Shown in pieces: positions 54,253 through 57,687 of a stretch of DNA of 57,687 bases. The stretch is from a virus, in IMG/VR virus record IMGVR_UViG_3300045952_000066, positions 1-57,687 of that record. The stretch is one strand, 5' to 3'. The position numbers and the translations under genes were made by a program. Every line of letters begins with the position of its first letter. The first letter of the stretch is position 1. A model generated the notes under the pieces. The model saw only the letters and a list, made by a program, of their open reading frames with translations, ran no database searches and was not told the origin of the DNA.

Positions 54253-54764
54253 GCCTCGATGCTGATCGGCCTGCGGCGCATCGTGACCGCAGAGGTCGGA
54301 TCGATTTGGCCCTTCAACCAGTCAATGAACCGCTGGAGGTCCGCGATGTTCGTCTGGTTATAAACGACGCGCCCAAGCTGGGGCGTCTCGATGGCGACGA
54401 CGGCCTGACCGGCGGCATAGCGGGCCATCTGCGCCGACGCCTGCAAGAGCAGTTCCGCGTAGGGATTGATCGGCGTGACCGGCGTGACCGGCGCGACCGG
54501 CGCCGCCTCAACCGTAGCGGCGGCTTGCCCTGAGACGCCGTTGGAGGTGGCCGTAATGGTCGCGGCCCCGGCGGATATGCCGGTGACGAGTCCTTGGGAA
54601 TCGACCGACGCGACCAGCGGATCGGATGACGCCCATACGCTCGTCAGCGTCATGTCCGCGCTATCGCCGTTGCTGTAGACTTCGGTCGCGGAGAACTGTT
54701 GCTCCTCCCCGGCAGTGATCGTGACGGTGACCGGCGTGACGAGTACGTGTGCGATAGCGGGCAT
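54243..54764 (-). CDS. Fusion of BIG2 Ig domain and gpW-like head-tail joining protein (173 aa)
   Basis: Residues 1-88 are a BIG2-type Ig-like domain (VTPVTVTITAGEEQQFSATE, ASSDPLVASVDSQGLVTGIS, GAATITATSNGVSG). A Pro/Val linker follows, then a gpW-like part (YAELLLQASAQMARYAAGQA, VYNQTNIADLQRFIDWLKGQ). Lambda W is 68 residues, so the BIG2 part is an addition. It overlaps the portal start by 10 bases. Confidence 0.75.
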   Translation of the reverse strand: MPAIAHVLVTPVTVTITAGEEQQFSATEVYSNGDSADMTLTSVWASSDPLVASVDSQGLVTGISAGAATITATSNGVSGQAAATVEAAPVAPVTPVTPINPYAELLLQASAQMARYAAGQAVVAIETPQLGRVVYNQTNIADLQRFIDWLKGQIDPTSAVTMRRRPISIEACP

Positions 54765-54766
54765 TC

Positions 54767-54922
54767 TCAGTCGTCCTTCTCACTCGCCCACTCGAATGCC
54801 TCGTAGGTTTCGCGGTCCCATCCTTCGGCAATCAGGTCGGGGCATTCGCGGGCGAACTCCTCGTCCAGGCGGGCCTCTTCCAGTTCCGCTTGCTCAAGCT
54901 GATACTGCTTCATGAAGCCCAT
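54767..54922 (-). CDS. Small acidic protein between terminase and W (51 aa)
   Basis: Read by hand: MGFMKQYQLEQAELEEARLD, then FARECPDLIAEGWDRETYEA, acidic and helical. It lies 3 bases after the large terminase stop and 2 bases before the W start. Function unknown. Confidence 0.6.
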   Translation of the reverse strand: MGFMKQYQLEQAELEEARLDEEFARECPDLIAEGWDRETYEAFEWASEKDD

Positions 54923-54925
54923 CGG

Positions 54926-56851
54926 TTACTCCAGCCAATCGTGGCTCGATGACATCGAGCGGAACCTTGGAACAGGCGAGGACGCCTTTGTTTGCGGGCC
55001 TGCGGACGCGCCCGTGGTTGCCGGTCTGGCGGTCTGATTCGGATCGCTCAACTCCTTCTCCATGCCGTCCCATCGCTCCGGTTTCCAACTCTCGAAACGC
55101 AACGACGCGGCGGCGGCTCTCGCATACACGCGACAGTCGAGAGCCTCGTTGCGGTCGCGGATCGGCTCCCACTTGCTGATGCGCCTGCCCGCCACAGTGC
55201 GCGTGATCAGAGCTTCTGCGGTCAACTGCTCGAAATACTCCTTCCCATACGCCGGGAAGTGGCAGAAGCCGACCGGCCATTCCTCGCCTTTCGCGAGATC
55301 CGGCACGGGCTGGCGCAACCAGCGGTACAACTCCTCCTTCGCGATATTGGTATTGCAGGGCCACAATCGGATGCCCCACTTCACGCGCGATCCGGTGGGA
55401 CCGGCCTCGATCAACGAGGGTGCGCTGACGAGGTTGGGCCTTGTCGTCTGCCCTTTAATCGCCATCACGCGCTGGCGCGACTGCTTCCTGATCCAGTCGT
55501 AGCAGGCCATCGTCTGAAAGCCGGTGTCCACGCCCATGCGGCGGATCTTGATCGGCTGGCCGTACTCCGTCCGGAAGTCTTCATCGAGCAGTTCGGAGAG
55601 TTGCGCCCAGACTTGCGGCTGGTTCGTCTCGCCGTCGAAGCGCCGGTAGTCCACCGACCACGACTCCTTGTTCCGGCCCCACGCGACGACTTCCACCTCG
55701 ATGCGCCGAAGCTGCACGTCCACGCCTGCGGTGAGCACCAGCCCGCCGCGAGGCACGACGCCGACCTCGTAGCCCTCGCGCCGCTCGTACAGCCGCTCCG
55801 CGTCGGGCACTTCGGAAGCGTCCGCGTAGGGCAGGCCCAGCACCGTGTTCCAGAACACCTGGAGCTTCTCCGGATCGCGACCGGCCTTCTCCCGCTTCTC
55901 CGCAACCTCGCCCCAACTCAACCAGCCGACCGGCGAGTTCAGCGAGGGCAGATGGTAGCCGTGGATCTTCGGGTTCGGGACGCGATGCCGCCACTGGCCG
56001 CGCTGGAGCATCCACTCCTTCGCGTAGTTCTCAATCGGGCGGGCGCACGCCTCGCAGTGATACTTCGCGAGATGCGGCTGACCCTTCGGCCAGCGCAATT
56101 GCTCGAATGCGAGGACCAGGAACTCGCCGCAGTGCGGGCACGGCATCCACCACTGCGCCTGAGAGCTTTCCTCGTAGAACCGCTCGATCCGGCTCCGACC
56201 GCTCACGACCGGCGTCGAGGTGATCAGGATCTTCCGGCGCGGGAAGTTCGACGTGCGGGCAATCGCGAGATCGCAGGGGTCGCCCTCGCCGCCGACATCG
56301 CCGCCATATCCGTCCACCTCATCGAGGAACAGATACCGCACCGGCATCGAGCGCAGGCCCTTCGGTGAGTTCGCGCCGACCAGCACCAGGACGCCGCCGG
56401 GGAACTCCTTCGCGAGGACGCTGTTTCCGCCGTCTCTCGCGCGTGGCGCCGCCACCAGCCCTCGCAACGCGGGCGAGTCATCGATCAGCGGCTGGATGCG
56501 CTGGCGCGAGTTGCGCTTCGCCATGTCGGTCGTCGGCTGCACGGCCATCATCGGCCCCGGCGCCATGTGCATGTTGAAGCCGGTCCAGTTGTTGCCGCAC
56601 TCCGTCTTGCCGATCTGCGATCCGGCCATCACGATGACCATCTGCACCCGGCTCGACGGCGACAGGTCGTCCATGATGTCGCGCAAGTACGGCACGCGCG
56701 ACGTGCGCCACGGGCCGGGTTCCGGCGACGACCGCTCCGTCAGCATCCGGTAGCGGTCGGCCCATTCGCTGATCTTCAGCAGAGGCTCCGGTCGGAGCGC
56801 GGCCAGCGCGGCCCCCCGGTACACCTCGACGCCGGTCAGCATGGGCGTCAT
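54926..56851 (-). CDS. Large terminase subunit, GpA family (641 aa)
   Basis: Starts MTPMLTGVEVYRGAALAALR. The ATPase Walker A is AGSQIGKTE (residues 76-84), Walker B is YLFLDEVDGY with Asp 177 and Glu 178, and STP follows. A zinc ribbon inside the protein has CPHC (238-241) and CEAC (266-269). The nuclease part has GVDVQ (Asp 378), VDTG (Asp 442) and a late RNEALDCRVYARAA. It cuts and packages DNA with the small subunit, in cos-type phages. Confidence 0.95.
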   Translation of the reverse strand: MTPMLTGVEVYRGAALAALRPEPLLKISEWADRYRMLTERSSPEPGPWRTSRVPYLRDIMDDLSPSSRVQMVIVMAGSQIGKTECGNNWTGFNMHMAPGPMMAVQPTTDMAKRNSRQRIQPLIDDSPALRGLVAAPRARDGGNSVLAKEFPGGVLVLVGANSPKGLRSMPVRYLFLDEVDGYGGDVGGEGDPCDLAIARTSNFPRRKILITSTPVVSGRSRIERFYEESSQAQWWMPCPHCGEFLVLAFEQLRWPKGQPHLAKYHCEACARPIENYAKEWMLQRGQWRHRVPNPKIHGYHLPSLNSPVGWLSWGEVAEKREKAGRDPEKLQVFWNTVLGLPYADASEVPDAERLYERREGYEVGVVPRGGLVLTAGVDVQLRRIEVEVVAWGRNKESWSVDYRRFDGETNQPQVWAQLSELLDEDFRTEYGQPIKIRRMGVDTGFQTMACYDWIRKQSRQRVMAIKGQTTRPNLVSAPSLIEAGPTGSRVKWGIRLWPCNTNIAKEELYRWLRQPVPDLAKGEEWPVGFCHFPAYGKEYFEQLTAEALITRTVAGRRISKWEPIRDRNEALDCRVYARAAAASLRFESWKPERWDGMEKELSDPNQTARPATTGASAGPQTKASSPVPRFRSMSSSHDWLE

Positions 56852-57363
56852 GCCGCTTTGCCCTCCTGGGCCGCAAACGTCTCCAGAGTGCGGCGCAGCT
56901 CGCCCTCTAATAGCTCGTAAATGGTCGCCTCATCGGTCTGGCCGACTAACTGACCGGATAGGCGGGCGGGCACGTTCAGGATCGCGTCACGCAACTGCCG
57001 GTAGAGCCGCGAGGCTTCCTTCTCCACGTCGGCCCGCGTCACGACCTCGCCGCGCCGAAGCTGTAGCTCCAGGCTCCTGCGCTGGGCGTCATACACCTCG
57101 CGCAACGCGCGGGCCTGCGTGTAGGTCATCCCCGGCACGGCTTCGGTCGGAGCAGGCTCACCCGGTGAGCCACCCCTCGCGATCAGCTTCGGCCCCGGTC
57201 GCGCCTGCGCCGCGTCGGTGTTCTCCAGCCACTGCCGGTCGGCCTCGTCGGAGTCGATCTGGTTGTCGCCGGTCAACGCGATCCGGCCCGCCGCGATTGC
57301 GTACTGCACCGCCGTCGTGTCGCATCCGCGATGAGCCGCGTAGGCGGCGATTCCCAGAAGCAT
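56848..57363 (-). CDS. Small terminase subunit, Nu1-like (171 aa)
   Basis: Starts MLLGIAAYAAHRGCDTTAVQ, a winged-HTH-like N-terminus (GCDTTAVQYAIAAGRIALTG), then a charged linker and a helical C-terminus (ASRLYRQLRDAILNVPARL, TIYELLEGELRRTLETFA) that should bind the large subunit. It binds cosB in lambda. It overlaps the large-subunit start by 4 bases. Confidence 0.85.
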   Translation of the reverse strand: MLLGIAAYAAHRGCDTTAVQYAIAAGRIALTGDNQIDSDEADRQWLENTDAAQARPGPKLIARGGSPGEPAPTEAVPGMTYTQARALREVYDAQRRSLELQLRRGEVVTRADVEKEASRLYRQLRDAILNVPARLSGQLVGQTDEATIYELLEGELRRTLETFAAQEGKAA

Positions 57364-57458
57364 GAATACACCTTGCAGTCAAGCGCAGATGGGAGTACCA
57401 TTCTGCAAAGCGGTTCAGCACTGATTGGATTTTTCTGAGGGCTAGAGAAGGCAGATCT

Positions 57459-57488
57459 GGGTCGTCTGGTATCAGACGGCCCTTTTCG
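57459..57488 (+). terminator. Plus-strand terminator-like hairpin
   Basis: GGGTCGTCTG (57459-57468) pairs with CAGACGGCCC (57473-57482): 10 pairs with one G-T, loop GTAT, followed on the plus strand by TTTTCG. It would block rightward transcripts; its true role may be structural in cos. Confidence 0.6.
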
Positions 57489-57551
57489 TTGCACAGTACC
57501 AGCACTTCCTCAAGAAGTCAACAAGATAGCCGCTCCCCAGTACCGCCGGGA

Positions 57552-57639
57552 CTTGATTTCCCCGTAAATCCCTGAAACTGTTGACTTTCCGGAATTCCTC
57601 GTTCTCCGAGCCGTGATTTTCGCGTAAGTCGTTGAAAGA
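57552..57639. repeat. Two 28-bp imperfect direct repeats 60 bp apart
   Basis: 57552-57579 and 57612-57639 match at 20 of 28 positions, sharing TGATTT, CGTAA and TGAAA at the same offsets. They lie about 190 and 250 bases upstream of the small terminase gene and are candidates for terminase-binding (R) sites. Confidence 0.5.
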
Positions 57640-57687
57640 AGCGGATTTAGCCACTCGCACAGGTTCCGTTGTGCGGGCGGCGAAGCC

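Larger units (their letters stand above)
57364..57687. other. Region upstream of the small terminase, candidate cos
   Basis: 324 bases with no convincing gene (a frame at 57472-57660 is possible but doubtful). It contains a hairpin and two 28-bp imperfect direct repeats (separate entries). By analogy with lambda, cosN and cosB should lie here or across the window edge. Confidence 0.55.

Noticed and set aside
57472-57660. 62-codon minus-strand frame near the right edge
   Set aside because: It runs through the hairpin and the direct repeats, so the repeats explain its apparent internal similarity; left as unproved.

Overview
The window is a GC-rich, densely packed bacteriophage or prophage genome of lambda-like siphovirus type. 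Almost every gene lies on the minus strand, with 1-4 base stop/start overlaps and Shine-Dalgarno sites typical of bacteria. The host cannot be read from the sequence. A high-GC Gram-negative soil bacterium, possibly Acidobacteriota, is my guess from the style of the signal peptides and small proteins, and it is only a guess. No tRNA, rRNA, CRISPR array or insertion sequence was seen.

Right half (about 57.4 kb down to 27 kb, transcribed leftward): a virion module in lambda order. It runs small terminase (Nu1-like), large terminase (GpA), head-tail joining gpW (fused to a BIG2 Ig domain), portal (gpB), S49 protease (gpC) with a nested scaffold start, decoration (gpD), major capsid (gpE), FII-, Z-, U- and V-like connector and tail-tube genes. 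Next come the G/GT tail-assembly chaperone with a textbook -1 slippery site, tape measure (H), M-like and L-like tail-tip proteins, a giant tail-tip/fibre protein and several tail-fibre or adhesin genes. Three consecutive fibre-region genes carry Sec-type signal peptides. Repeats upstream of the small terminase are a candidate cosB.

Switch region (26.3-27 kb): a plus-strand XRE/Cro-CI-type repressor diverges from a minus-strand early operon whose first gene looks like a ribbon-helix-helix regulator. Between them lie a consensus sigma70 promoter (perfect -35, 17-bp spacer) and several inverted and direct repeats that look like operators.

Early and middle region (26.3 kb down to 0.2 kb): recombination genes come first (YqaJ-type exonuclease and RecT-type annealing protein). 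They are followed by many small zinc-ribbon proteins, a T5orf172/GIY-YIG-like protein, a LuxR-type HTH protein, and a large serine recombinase with two accessory genes. After a terminator come an HNH protein, a C5-cytosine methyltransferase overlapped in a second frame by another recognisable family, a beta-helix protein, a radical SAM enzyme, a VRR-NUC nuclease, a wHTH replication-initiator-like protein, and a long tail of conserved phage hypotheticals ending with a DUF7227 protein. At 1.38-1.60 kb there is a hairpin plus seven 27-bp iterons, a candidate replication origin. Positions 1-177 are a (GGGCT)n higher-order repeat that runs off the window edge.

The most unusual points are the dual-frame methyltransferase locus, the 27-bp iteron array, the GT frameshift with a Cys-rich T extension, two adjacent perfect 15-bp inverted repeats at 9.94-10.06 kb, the BIG2-gpW fusion and the run of signal-peptide-bearing fibre genes. 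No endolysin or holin could be recognised.
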